Source of the DNA: Liolophura sinensis
Taxonomy: Eukaryota > Mollusca > Polyplacophora > Chitonida > Chitonidae
Direction of reading: 5' to 3'
Length of the DNA: 64,000 nucleotides
NCBI RefSeq assembly: GCF_032854445.1
Contig: NC_088300.1
Span: forward strand, 1,178,001-1,242,000
Part shown: one piece after another, positions 1 to 13,000 of the stretch
Position numbering within the stretch: position 1 is the first letter of the stretch
How the letters are laid out: each line of letters opens with the position of its first letter
Program-made: the position numbers and the translations under genes
Notes under the pieces: generated by a model
Told to the model about the DNA's origin: nothing
The model's input: only the letters and a program-made list of their open reading frames with translations
The model's database searches: none

Positions 1-123
1 TCCTGGACCACTGCGTTGTTGATGCTCGCAGGAAGTTGTGATTTGGACATATCTTCTTATCTTTGTCATGCTTGTAGCAGATTTTAATTTGGCTACACCA
101 TCTTGTATTCATCTTGCTTACAG

Positions 124-3100
124 AAAGAAGACAGTGGTAGTCCTATTTCGGATTTCCGATTGCCAGTCACAGAGATCAGTATGATTAAGCTAATGGCAGC
201 TCATCCGGACATCTACAATATGTCCATCCTTCCAGATAATTTCTACAGATTTTTCGAGGTACGTGATTGAAATAAATAACAGAGATTTCAAGTCAGGTTC
301 ATGCGATGATTTCCTTTGAAGTGATATAGCCCTGTTCTGGTCCTAAACCAAAAGGTTGGTTTTAAACGTTATAAGCTTAGCACTTGACAAAGGCAACATT
401 TTAACATGAATCTCGACTACACTGACCAATGTCGCCGCGCGATATCTCTCACGCAAACAACAAGCAACCAAAAAAGCACCATTCCACAGAGCTTTAAATG
501 TGTCTTAGCTAAACTCATTTGTCACTGCTAAAATGGCACTACGGTAATAAAGAGCCATTTGTCATGCACTGTTAATTTACGGGGTCATTCTTTTTTATCC
601 CACAAGGTTGGGTTACGATTTTGGCTTACTGACGGATACTCCGGTAGCATTTCCCTCGACGCCATGGCGTATTCCGATCTCCTAGGAGAATCCATTGACC
701 AGTTTGACACTGTCACCTTCAAGATAAACGCAACAGGTATTGACACGGACTTCTGAAGAATGGATTACTCTGCTGCTTTAACACTGGGATTGACGATGTA
801 CGAGATAAAAAATAACATCTCCTACCAGTATTAATAATTTGTGTGGACATATTTTCTACTGAGTCTCGTCGCTTTCGTGTTAAGGGAAGCAACTCATATA
901 GTACTGACATGCTTCAAAAATGAAAGGGTTAAATCAGTTCAGTTTTGTTATCCTTCGCCTTACAGATTACAGGTATGGCACCAGGCTACGCTATGCCGCC
1001 GTCGTAGTGAACACTTCATTGTCTGCAGGTAATATGGGCTACCAGACAGGACTTCCCATACAAGAGGCCTGGGAAAAGTTTACCAGAGAGCAGGTTTGCA
1101 TTCATTCATAGTGTTCTTTGATATCCATTTCAAAATACTCTGTTATACTTTGTTTGAGTGTTTAAATCTAGCGGAATTCGCATATTTGTATTTGCTCAAA
1201 TGCCATCGTGTTAGGTTTATACAGCCATACAACCATACATGCCATACATGCCATACAGCCATACAGCCATACATACCATACAGCCATACAGCCATACAGC
1301 CATACGTACCATACAGCCATACTTGCCTCACATGCCATACAGCCATGCGTGCCATTCAGCGTCATATTTGTGGCTCTTTAAAATGACCTAAAACCACAGT
1401 ATATGTTTGAGTCTCCTTCAATCACCGCTCTTCCGTGTTGTCATTCTCGGTATACCGTAGTCTCTATATTTCCTATTTTTGCTTAGATGAAGAGTCTTTC
1501 CCCGACTGTGTCAAGTGGGTATCAGTGTACACCTGAAGGCGGCAATCAGTGGCACTGGCTCAAGGTTCAACAGGTGAGCCCATTAGAACACAGGCCAAGA
1601 TGTTTATTGGTCCGTCATTTCCATTTGTGCTCATTGCTGAGCACAGAGTAACAGCCTATTTCGTTCACCTAGCGGCATAACACCTACATGCTTTACAACC
1701 CTTAGCACTGTTCACTAGGTTCAAGTGTTTATTTGAATTCAAGTGGCCTCACTGGATTCAATTTAAGGTGACTAGACATTAGTGTGTTACTAGTCAGGGA
1801 AAACATCGTCTTCAGGGAGTACATCAAAATAGTCATGTATTGACGTTGTATTAGGCCTAAGATGTGTATTGACGTTGTATTGAGTCCAAGATGTGTATTG
1901 AAGATGTATTGAGCCTAAGATGTGTATTGACGTTGTGTTAGGCCTAAGATGTGTATTGTCGTTGTATTGTGGCTAAAATGTGTGTTGAGGTTATATTGAG
2001 TCTAAGATGTGTATTGACGTTGTGTTAGGCCTAAGATGTGTATTGACGTTGTATTGAGGCTATGATGTGTGTTGACGTTGTATTTAGGCTAAGATGTGTA
2101 TTGACGTTGTATTGAGTCTGAAATGTGTATTGACTTTATATTTAGCCTAAGATGTGTATTGGCGTTGTATTGAGTCTGAGATGTGTATTGACGTTGTATT
2201 TAGTCTAAGATGTGTATTGACGTTGTATTTAGTCTAAGATGTGTATTGACGTCGTATTGAGTCAAAGAGGGTAATGTCAGTGACCACCTTTCACAAATAG
2301 GCCCAATGTCAACCGGAGTACTTCACCATGTGACATGCACTACAATGGCTTCATGAAAGTTTGAATACTGTGTATTTTCTCTTGTTTTATATCAAACTAT
2401 TGTCTATCCAGACGCTTGCCCGTAATGCTGTGCAGGGAATCATCATAGGCATCTGCCTGGCCTTCCCTATCCTGGTATTGGCTACTCAGAACCTGGTCTT
2501 AGGCTTCCTGGCAACCCTCACTATCTGCTGTATCACAGTAACAGTTGTGGGTCTGATTCCCATGGTGGGCTGGAAACTTGGGGTAAGTACTGTATCACAG
2601 TAACAGTTGTGAGTCTGATTCCCATGGTGGGCTGGAAACTTGGGGTAAGTACTGTATCACAGTAACAGTTGTGGGTCTGATTCCCATGGTGGGCTGAAAA
2701 CTTGGGGTAAGTACTGTATCACAGCAACAGTTGTGGGTCAGATTCCCATGGTGGGCTGAAAACTTGGGATAAGTACTGTATCACAATAACAGTTGTGGGT
2801 CTGATTCCCATGGTGGGCTGGAAACTTGGGGTAATTACTATATCACAGTAACAGTTGTGGGTCAGATTCCCATGGTGGGCTGGAATCTTGGGGTAATTAC
2901 TATATCACAGTCACAGTTGTGGGTTTGATTCCCATGGTGAGCTGGAAACTTGGGGTAAGTACTGTATCACAGTAACAGTTGTGGGTCAGATTCCCATGGT
3001 GGGCTGGAAACTTGGGGTACTATATCACAGTAACAGTTGTGGGTTTGATTCCCATGGTGGGCTGGAAACTTGGGGTAAGTACTGTATCACAGTAACAGTT

Positions 3101-6051
3101 GTTGGATTGATTCCCATGGTGGGCTGGAAACTTGGGGTAATTACTATATCACAATAACAGTTGTGGGTCAGATTCCCATGGTGGGCTGGAAACTTGGGGT
3201 AAGTACAATATCACAGTCACAGCTGTGGGTCAGATTCCCATGGTGGGCTGGAAACTTGGGATAAGTACTATATTACAGTAACAGTTGTGGATCTCATTTC
3301 CATGGTGGGCTGGAAACTTGGGGTAAGTACTGTATCGCAGTAACAGTTGTGAGTCTGATTCCTATGGTGGGCTGGAAACTTGGGGGCAAGTACTGTATCA
3401 CATTAACAGTTGTGGGCCGGATTGCCATAGTGGGCTGGGCACTTGGGGTAAGTACTGTATCACAGTAACAGTTGTGGGTCAGATTCCCATGGTGTGATGG
3501 ACACTTGGGGTAAGTACTGTATCACTGTAACCGCTGTGGATCTGACGCCCATAGCGGGCTGGAAACTTGGGGTAAGTACTATATCACAGTAACAGTCGTG
3601 GGTCAGATTCCCATGGTGGGCTGGAAACTTGGGGTAAGTACTGTATCACAGTAACAGTTGTGGATCTCATTCCCATGGTGGGCTGGAAACTTGGGGTAAG
3701 TACTGTATCACAGTAACAGTTGTGGGTCTGATTCCCATGGTGGGCTGGAAACTTGGGGCAAGTACTGTATCTCAGTAACAGTTGTGGGTCTGATTCCCAT
3801 GGTGGGCTGGATACATGGGGTAAGTACTATATCACTGTAACAGTTGTGGGTCTGATTCCCATGGTGGGCTGGATACATGGGGTAAGTACTATATCACTGT
3901 AACAGCTGTGGATCTGACTCCCATGGTGGGCTGGAAACTTGGGGTAACTCTTGAATCACTGTAACCATTGTGGATCTGATGCCCAAGGGGGACTGGAAAC
4001 TTGGGGTAAGTACTTGGGGTATCAGTGTAACCGTTGTGGGTCTGATTCCTATGGTGGGCTGGAAACTTGGGGTAAGTACTTGGGGTATCAGTGTAACCGT
4101 TGTGGGTCTGATTCCTATGGTGGGCTGGAAACTTGGGGTAAGTATTATATCACTGTAACAGTTGTGGATCTGATGCCCATGGTGGGTTGAAAACTTGGAG
4201 TAAGTCCTGTATCGCTGTAACCATTGTGGATCTAATACCCATAGTGGGCTGGAAACTTGGTGTAAGTACTATATCACAGTAACAGTTTGATGCCTATACT
4301 GGGCTGGAAACTTCGGGTAAGTAATACATCTATATTACTGTGACCATTGTGGGTCTGATGCCCAAGGGGGACTGCAAATTTGGGTAAGTACTACATGTAT
4401 ATCACTGTAGCCGTCGTGGATCTGATGCCCATGGTGGGCTGGAAACTTGAGGTAAGTACTTCGTCACTGTAATAAATGAAGGGTGTGATTCCCATAGTGG
4501 GTTGGAATCTTGGTGTAATTAACCCCAACCGTTGTTAGCATTGTGGGTCTGATTCCCACGGTAGCTGGAAACTTGGGGTAAGTACTATATTACTGTAACT
4601 ATTGTATGTCTAATGCCCATAGTGGGCTGGAATCTTGGGGTAAGTACTCTATCCCTATAACCATTGTGGGTCTGACTCCCATGGTGAGCTGGAAACTTGG
4701 GGTAAGTACTATATTACTGTAACTATTGTGGGTCTAATGCCCATAGTGGGCTGGAATCTTGGGGTAAGTACTATTTTACTGTAACTATTGTGGGTCTAAT
4801 GCCCATAGTGGGCTGGAATCTTGGGGTAAGTACTCTATCACTATAACCATTGTGGGTCTGACTCCCATGGTGGGCTGGAAACTTGGGGTAAGGTCTTCTT
4901 CACTGTAATAGCTGAGGGTGTGATTCCCATAGTGGGCTGAAATGTTGGGGTTTTTTAACCCCAACCGTTGTAACCGTTGAGAACCTGATTCCCATGGTGG
5001 GCTGGAAATTAAAGTTCTTGGTCACTGTAATAGCTGTGGATCTGATTCCTGCATCACTGTAACTGTTGTGGGCTGGAAACTGGGGGTAAGAACTCTATCA
5101 CTGTAACTGTTGTGGGCTGGAAACTGGGGGTAAGAACTCTTTCACTGTAACTGTTGTGGGCTGGAAACTGGGGGTAAGAACTCTATCACTGTAACTGTTG
5201 TGGGCTGGAAACTGGGGTTAAGAACTCTGCAACTGTTTTGGCTCTGATTCCCACGGTGGGCTGGAAACTTTGGATAAGTCCTGCATCACTGTAACAGCTG
5301 TGGGTCTGATTCCCATAGTGGGTTGGAACCTTGGGTGAGCTCTATAAAGTCATAATGGGCCGGAAGCTTGGGGGTTAGTCATGTTTTTTCACGGTACAAC
5401 AGATACTGGGCATATTTTTTGAATTGGGCATTTTAATCCTGAGATATAAATACTGTTACAGGTCTATTACTTCACTGTGATGTGGCAACTTCCAAACTTT
5501 TTTGAACTTTTTTGAACTTTTGAACAACCAAAAATATGTCAAACTTTTCGACAAATGCCATAGACTTGTCATCGGTTCGGTTCAAGTGATATTTGGTGTG
5601 AATTTTTGTGTCACAGGTCCTGGAGTCACTGAACTTATCCTTAGTTGTTGGTCTGGCGGTGGACTATGTTGTGCATTTGGCCGAAGGATATCACATATCT
5701 GCTTGTTCTGATCGAGCCGGTCGTGTCCGGGATATGCTGGACCACGTGGGTGTCTCGGTAATCTCCGGCGCCTGTACCACACTCGGAGCTTCGCTCTTCA
5801 TGCTCTTCGCCCAGATTCTGTTTTTCATGCAGTTTGCCATATTTATGTTCAGTACCATCGGGTTTTCATTGCTGTATTCCATGTGTGTTTTTACAACCGT
5901 CATGGCCCTGATCGGTCCTGAAGGTAACTCTGGATCCATGAAACCGTTTTTCAGGATAATATGGAACAAAATCAGAGGCCGGAAGCCCGGTGATGTAAAC
6001 TGCCAGATATGCGCAGGTAAAGGGTTTCACAGTTCCACTGGTGTTTCATAG
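124..6051 (+). CDS. Dispatched-like RND/sterol-sensing-domain membrane protein, C-terminal part
   Basis: Six exons join in phase: 124-258, 607-736, 966-1093, 1487-1573, 2412-2582 and 5617-6051, all with AG/GT borders. They encode 361 residues to a TAG stop; the N-terminal part lies off the left edge. The first four exons give a soluble, probably extracellular region ending in a W-x-W stretch (QWHWLKVQQ). The last two give hydrophobic helices. The key motif is GLAVDYVVHLAEGY, the TM10-type G-x-x-x-D segment of Dispatched and other RND permeases, preceded by GWKLG, as is common in Dispatched (GWELG). Known members are proton- or sodium-driven lipid/sterol exporters; Dispatched releases lipid-modified Hedgehog. 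Family membership is clear, but orthology to DISP1 or DISP3 is not settled. Three of its introns are short (229-393 nt). The 838-nt intron before exon 5 holds a 30-bp array, and the last intron is 3.0 kb, almost all a repeat derived from exon 5. Confidence 0.85.
1221..1350. repeat. Short tandem repeat of CATACAGC/CATACATGC
   Basis: About fourteen imperfect copies of an 8-10 bp unit (CATACAGC, CATACATGC) lie in the intron between exons 3 and 4 of the dispatched-like gene. Short open frames across it are artefacts. Confidence 0.85.
1848..2268. repeat. About 30-bp minisatellite, about 14 copies
   Basis: The unit reads roughly AAGATGTGTATTGACGTTG followed by TATTGAGTCT, repeated head to tail in the intron before exon 5. 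Unlike the array after exon 5, the unit does not match a neighbouring exon border. Confidence 0.85.
2412..2582 (+). CDS. Exon 5 of the dispatched-like gene, source of a minisatellite
   Basis: This 57-codon exon lies between a TCTATCCAG acceptor and a GGG|GTAAGT donor and encodes two membrane helices ending in GWKLG. It is phase 0 at both ends and joins directly to the next exon (VLESLNLS), giving the continuous family signature. Its last 52 bases plus the first 10 intron bases form the unit of the tandem array that fills the following intron. Confidence 0.88.
2531..5340 (+). repeat. 62-bp minisatellite built from an exon end plus splice donor, about 45 copies
   Basis: The first unit starts inside exon 5 (2531). 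Each unit consists of 52 exonic bases, ending GGCTGGAAACTTGGG, followed by GTAAGTACTG. Copies from 2593 to about 4000 are very similar. Those beyond about 4300 are more diverged and some are truncated, including a cluster of short TGTTGTGGGCTGGAAACTG units near 5050-5220. One stretch (about 4010-4150) has a 66-bp version with an extra TTGGGGTA. Nearly every copy keeps GG|GTAAGT, so the intron carries dozens of potential 5' splice sites. 62 is not a multiple of 3, so reading across a unit changes frame. Confidence 0.93.
5617..6051 (+). CDS. Last coding exon of the dispatched-like gene
   Basis: The acceptor is TTTTTGTGTCACAG. The exon encodes 144 residues: the G-x-x-x-D helix (VVGLAVDYVVH), an R-rich loop, two or three more helices, and a short polar tail ending NCQICAGKG... 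before TAG. An internal CAG|GTAAAG at 6013-6021 could act as a donor to a further exon. However, a stop only 11 codons later and an AATAAA at 6477 support this as the terminal exon. Confidence 0.85.
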   Translation, partial: VLESLNLSLVVGLAVDYVVHLAEGYHISACSDRAGRVRDMLDHVGVSVISGACTTLGASLFMLFAQILFFMQFAIFMFSTIGFSLLYSMCVFTTVMALIGPEGNSGSMKPFFRIIWNKIRGRKPGDVNCQICAGKGFHSSTGVS

Positions 6052-7084
6052 TGTGACATTTGTGAAACCAGTCTGTGCACTAATACCCTCCAGAGTGAAC
6101 ATCTGACCTTCCGAGATTGTCCATTACCAAATTGCAACTCTATAGATGACTTAACAATGTAACACTGTATGCAACAAAAAGCTTCATTTTAGAAATCCGC
6201 CACGCTGGAAGGCGGTCGAACAGATTTATGTCTCAGGAGAATTGCTGGTATGATTAAAGACAGCTAGCGTGCGTCTCTTGTGAATGGTATAATGATCATT
6301 AGTATTTAGAGAAAGACATTCGGCACCTTTATGGCCTTACTACTAATGACGTTGTGAATAGATAAACATATATCGAGTATGATACGAAAAAATCCTGGGT
6401 GAGTTATTTCACCAGTGTCCACAATTGCACAACTTCAGTTTTGTCCGTATATCGTGGATATGTGATTTTATTAGTGAATAAAATATAAAATGACCAGACA
6501 ATGTGTTTGTCTTTGTGAGCTCATGTTGAGTCAGTGTTACTCCATAACTAGAGATTATCATCACTACGATTACTATAAAAGCGGTCCAGTATATTATCCG
6601 AGAATTTCACCGACAGACTTTGGAACAGCAACAGGTGCGATCTTTGAGAAATGTATAGTGTTATTTATTTGAATAATGCTTGTTTAAATCCCGACACAAG
6701 CAATTTTCACTGAGACAACGGCGATCGTGTTCATGGTCGTAGGAAACCTGAGGAAATTACGAGCTGTCGCAACATAACTGACAGATCTCAAAACTTGGAA
6801 GCGAGAGCTCGATTCATGTGGTCAGGAGCTGATCGAGATATAACACTTTAGGTCATGAGCCAGCGGAAGTCTCCTGTTTGAATAGATCGACTAATTAACC
6901 TGTACAACAGCTTGGAAATGAGACGTTTGTTCGCGTAGGGGCTAAGCGCTAGTGTATCCGAAATAACAACGTGGAAGGAGTTGTTCTACAGTCGTTAGTA
7001 CATTGTATATCAACTTCAATTTTAAAAGTCGCAATGTCATCAGCCCTTGGGATCAACTCCGTACAAGCAGGTGAGCTGAGAGGA
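6052..7084. other. 3'UTR and intergenic DNA
   Basis: The first 450 bases or so are likely 3'UTR. The rest shows no coding frame, RNA gene or mobile element that I recognise. Confidence 0.5.
6477..6482 (+). promoter_or_regulatory. Candidate polyadenylation signal for the dispatched-like gene
   Basis: AATAAA lies about 425 bp past the TAG stop at 6051. This is a normal 3'UTR length and supports that stop as the gene end. A 60-codon open frame beginning at 6490 has no clear acceptor and is not called. Confidence 0.45.
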
Positions 7085-8300
7085 GTCACATTTTAAGCTG
7101 TCGTGTCTGCCAAGCCTTTCAGCTCTGGTGTCTGCCAAGCCTTTAGGCTCTCGTGTCTGCCAAGCTTTAAGCTCTCGTGTCTCCCAAGCCGTTAAGCTCT
7201 CGTGTCTGCCAAGCTTTAAGCTGTCGTGTCTACTAAGCCTTTAAGCTCTGGTGTCTACCAAGCTTTAAGCTGTCGTGTCTGCCAAGCTTTTAAGCTCTGG
7301 TGTCTGCCAAGCTTTAAGATCTGGTGTCTGCCAAGCCTTTCAGCTGTCGTGTCTGCCAAGCTTTAAGCTCTGATGTCTGCCAAGCCTTTAAGCTCTCGCG
7401 TCTGAAAAGCTTTAAGCTCTCGTGTCTGCCAAGCTTTAAGCTCTTGTGTGTGCCTAGCCTTTAAGCTCTTGTGTTTGCCAAGCCTTAAACTCTTGTGTCT
7501 GCCAAGCTTTAAGATCTGGTGTATGCCTAGCCTTTAAGCTCTTGTGTCTATTAAGCCTTAACCTCTTGTGTCTGCCAAGTTTTAAGCTCTGGTGTCTGCC
7601 AAGCATTTAAGCTCTTGTATTCGCCAAGCCTTAAGCTCTTGTGTCTGCCAAGCTTAAAGCTCTGGTGTCTGCCAAGCCTTTAAGCTCTCGTGCCTGCAAG
7701 CCTTTAAGCTCTCGTGTCTGCCAAGCCTTTAAGCTCTGTTGTCTGCCAAGCCTTTAAGCTCTTGTATTCGCCAAGCTTTAAGCTCTTGTATTCGCCAAGC
7801 CTTTAGGCTCTGGTGTTTGCCAAGCCTTATGCTCTGGTGTCTGCCAAGCCTTTAAGCTGTCGTGTCTGCCAAGCTTTAGGCTCTCGTGTCTCCCAAGCCT
7901 TTAAGTTCTCGTGTCTGCAAAGTTTTAAGCTCTGGTGTGTGCCTAGCCTTTAAGCTCTGGTGTCTGCCAAGCCTTTAGGCTCTGGTGTCTGTCAAGCTTT
8001 AAGCTCTGGTGTCTGTAAAGCCTTTAAGCTCTTGTTTCTGCCAAGCTTTAAGCTGTCGTGTCTGCCAAGCCTTTAAGCTCTGGTGTCTGCCTAGCTTTAA
8101 ACTGTCGTGTCTGCCAAGCCTTTAAGCTCTAGTGTCTGCCAAGCTTTAAGCTCTGGTGTCTGCCAAGTCTTTAAGCTGTCGTGTCTGCCAAGCTTTAACC
8201 TCTGGTGTCTGCCAAGCTTTAAGCTCTTGTGTCTCCCAAGCCTTTAAGCTGTCGTATCTTCCAAGCTTTAAGCTTTCGTATCGGCCAAGCTTCATCAAGG
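7085..8300. repeat. 24-26 bp minisatellite, about 48 copies
   Basis: The unit is TTTAAGCTCTCGTGTCTGCC followed by AAGCC, with variants GCTGTCGTGTCTGCC and GCTCTGGTGTCTGCC. Units of 24, 25 and 26 bp are mixed. There is no donor-like core on either strand. It lies between the dispatched-like gene and the pseudokinase copy. Confidence 0.92.
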
Positions 8301-8560
8301 CAATACATTTCACGAATCTTGAGCTGCACCAAGCCAGTCACATCTCAACACATCTATTACATGTTTGATTATTAACATTCAGTAAAAATTGAATCCAGTA
8401 TGACAAACTTACATCAAAGAGATAGCCCAGTGTATCTATCTTTGTATTACATTTTATTTCAAGGGTAAATACAATATTCGTAATATTCCGGATGATAAAA
8501 CAATTCTGTAGCTCGGAATAACTTTTCATGGTCATGGTCTCGTTGAGGTCCTCAACGTCG

Positions 8561-8990
<430 letters not shown>

Positions 8991-10039
8991 TTACAATCCG
9001 AAGAATTTAAATCGCCTCATAAGCTGGGAGGCTTCAGGGCGGCGATGTGCTACAGGAAATAATGCGCAGTTGAGAATTTCCAGAGCGCCCCGTTTGTCGT
9101 CCCAGTCACAACCTTTAAGGCAGGGGAAGACCAGACGGTCCAGTGAAAAGCCGGTGTCTTTCTGCAGGTAATCACCGGTCAGGATGTAGAAAAACAGGGA
9201 CCCAAGCGCCCAGATGTCCGCTTTCTGGGGATGGTATGGCTTCTTCTTGAATACTTCAGGTGGGGTGGAGATTGCATGGAGGTCAAATAAGCGGCAAAGC
9301 CGTTTGGGATTCACCTTCACCACGTGATCAAAGCCGGACAGTTTGACAAGACACCATTTCTTGAAGACCATAACACTTCCAGGCCGGATGTTGAGATGGG
9401 CCATGCCGGCGTTGTGCAGGAACTCAACAGCTGAGACTATTTGCCTGAACATGATGAACTTGGACATTCCACGAATTTGGGAGAACTGGGTAAACATGGC
9501 CTCTCTCAAATTACCAAAGGGAGCAAACTCTAGCCCCAGGCCATAGGTATTGTCTGTTTGAATCCAATCTACCACATTTATAATACCTGGGTGGCTAATG
9601 CCACTGACCACGAGGTATTCCTTGTCCAGTTTTTTCTTGGTAGACTCGCTGCAGCCTTTACGAAGGCAACTCGACGAATAGATCTCTGTCGGTCTTCTTG
9701 AACTTCGCGTGGAAGTAGTACAAGTTGGTGTTTGCATAAATCATCTTCAGTGGCAAGTAGTCAGACATCATCGCGGTCAGGAAAGATGTTGACTTGACCC
9801 GTTGATGTGTAGCTTTTGGGATTTATCTCAATAGTCCTGAAAGGCGACACATACCTACTTAATTTTATCTTGAATTATGTAAGTTACGCCAACGAGTACG
9901 AAAATGTAGTGTGGTTCATAGACTGAATCAGAAATAATATATTAGGGCACCCACCAGGACCCTGCGAAAGAGATTCGTTTCTAATGGGGAAATGAAGTGT
10001 GTTCTACATAAATCAAACGCCAATAAAATTCAAAGACTG

Positions 10040-13000
10040 ATTATTGTGTGTAGGTTATGTCTAGGTTTACCTTTCTCGCCGGCATTGGCCACATGGACTG
10101 ATTATGTGTACGTTTAGCTTTCACGCCGGCATTGACCACATGGACTGATTATGTGTAGGTTTACCTTTCACGCCGGCATTGGCCACATGGACTGATTATG
10201 TGTAGGTTTACCTTTCACGCCGGCATTGGCCACATGGACTGATTATGTGTAGCTTTACCTTTCACGCCGGCATAGGCCACATGGACTGATTATGTGTAGG
10301 TTTACCTTTCACGCCGGCATTGGCCACATGGACTGATTATGTGTAGGTTTACCTTTCACGCCGGCATTGGCCACATGGACTGATTATGTGTAGGTTTAGC
10401 TTTCACGCCGGCATTGGCCACATGGACTGATTATGTGTAGGTTTACCTTTCACGCCGGCATTGGCCACATGGACTGATTATGTGTAGGTTTACCTTTCAC
10501 GCCGACATTGGCCACATGGACTGATTATGTGTAGGTTTAGCTTTCACGCCGGCATTGGCCACATGGACTGATTATGTGTAGGTTTACCTTTCACGCCGGC
10601 ATTGGCCACATGGACTGATCATGTGTAGGTTTACCTTTCACGCCGGCATTGGCCACATGGACTGATTATGTGTAGGTTTAGCTTTCACGCCGGCATTGGC
10701 CACATGGACTGATTATGTGTAGGTTTACCTTTCACGCCGGCATTGGCCACATGGACTGATTATGTGTAGGTTTACCTTTCACGCCGGCATTGGCCACATG
10801 GACTGATTATGTGTAGGTTTACCTTTCACGCCGGCATTGGCCACATGGACTGATTATGTGTAGCTTTACCTTTCACGCCGGCATAGGCCACATGGACTGA
10901 TTATGTGTAGGTTTACCTTTCACGCCGGCATTGGCCACATGGACTGATTATGTGTAGGTTTACCTTTCACGCCGGCATTGGCCACATGGACTGATTATGT
11001 GTAGGTTTACCTTTCACGCCGGCATTGGCCACATGGACTGATTATGTGTAGGTTTACCTTTCACGCCGGCATTGGCCACATGGACTGATTATGTGTAGGT
11101 TTACCTTTCACGCCGACATTGGCCACATGGACTGATTATGTGTAGCTTTACCTTTCACGCCGGCATTGGCCACATGGACTGATCATGTGTAGGTTTACCT
11201 TTCACGCCGGCATTGGCCACATGGACTGATTATAAGTAGCTTTACCTTTCACGCCGGCATTGGCCACATGGACTAATTATGTGTAGGTTTACCTTTCACG
11301 CCGACATTGGCCACATGGACTGATTATGTGTAGGTTTACCTTTCACGCCGGCATTGGCCACATGGACTGATTATGTGTTGGTTTATCTTTCACGCCGGCA
11401 TTGGCCACATGGACTGATTATGTGTAGGTTTACCTTTCACGCCGGCATAGACCACTCGGACTGATTATGTGTAGGTTTACCTTTCACGCCGGCATTGGCC
11501 ACATGGACTGATTATGTGTAGGTTTACCTTTCACGCCGGCATTGTCCACATGAACTGACTATAAGTAGCTTTACCTTTCACGCCGGCATTGGCCACATGG
11601 ACTGATTATGTGTAGGTTTACCTTTCACGCCGGCATTGGCCACATGGACTGATTATGTGTAGGTTTACCTTTCACGCCGGCATTGGCCACATGGACTGAT
11701 TATGTGTAGGTTTACCTTTCACGCCGGCATTGGCCACATGGACTGATTATGTGTAGGTTTACCTTTCACGCCGGCATTGGCCACATGGACTGATTATGTG
11801 TAGGTTTACCTTTCACGCCGGCATTGGCCACATGGACTGATTATGTGTAGGTTTACCTTTCACGGCGGCATTGGCCACATGGACTGATTATGTGTACGTT
11901 TAGCTTTCACGCGGGCATTGGCCACATGGACTGATTATGTGTAGGTTCACCTTTCACGCCGGCATTGGCCACATGGACTGATCATGTGTAGGTTTACCTT
12001 TCACGCCGGCATTGGCCACATGGACTGATTATGTGTAGGTTTACCTTTCACGCCGGCATTGGCCACATGGACTGATTATGTGTAGGTTTAGCTTTCACGC
12101 CGGCATTGGCCACATGGACTGATTATGTGTAGGTTTACCTTTCACGCCGGCATTGGCCACATGGACTGATTATGTGTAGGTTTACCTTTCACGCCGGCAT
12201 TGGCCACATGGACTGATTATGTGTAGGTTTACCTTTCACGCCGACATTGGCCACATGGACTGATTATGTGTAGGTTTACCTTTCACGCCGGCATTGGCCA
12301 CATGGACTGATTATGTGTAGGTTTACCTTTCACGCCGGCATTGGCCACATCGACTGATTATGTGTAGGTTTACCTTTCACGCCGGCATTGGCCACATGGA
12401 CTGATTATGTGTAGGTTTACCTTTCACGCCGGCATTGGCCACATGGACTGATTATGTGTAGGTTTACCTTTCACGCCGGCATTGGCCACATGGACTGATT
12501 ATGTGTAGGTTTACCTTTCACGCCGGCATTGGCCACATGGACTGATTATGTGTAGGTTTACCTTTCACGCCGGCATTGGCCACATGGACTGATTATGTGT
12601 AGGTTTACCTTTCACGCCGGCATTGGCCACATGGACTGATTATGTGTAGGTTTACCTTTCACGCCGGCATTGGCCACATCGACTGATTATGTGTAGGTTT
12701 ACCTTTCACGCCGGCATTGGCCACATGGACTGATTATGTGTAGGTTTACCTTTCACGCCGGCATTGGCCACATGGACTGATTATGTGTAGGTTTACCTTT
12801 CACGCCGACATTGGCCACATGGACTGATTATGTGTAGGTTTACCTTTCACGCCGGCATTGGCCACATGGACTGATCATGTGTAGGTTTACCTTTCACGCC
12901 GGCATTGGCCACATGGACTGATTATAAGTAGGTTTACCTTTCACGACGGCATTGGCCACATGGACTGATTATGTGTAGGTTTACCTTTCACGCCGGCATT

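Noticed and set aside
3951-4190. Cys-rich 79-codon frame (NHCGSD repeats) resembling zinc-finger repeats
   Set aside because: It is a local 66-bp version of the exon-derived repeat read out of frame; 66 is a multiple of 3, which keeps it open.
6490-6672. Possible further exon of the dispatched-like gene (DYHHYDYYKSGPVYYP)
   Set aside because: There is no polypyrimidine tract before the only AG, and it follows an AATAAA; kept only as a remote alternative to the 6051 stop.
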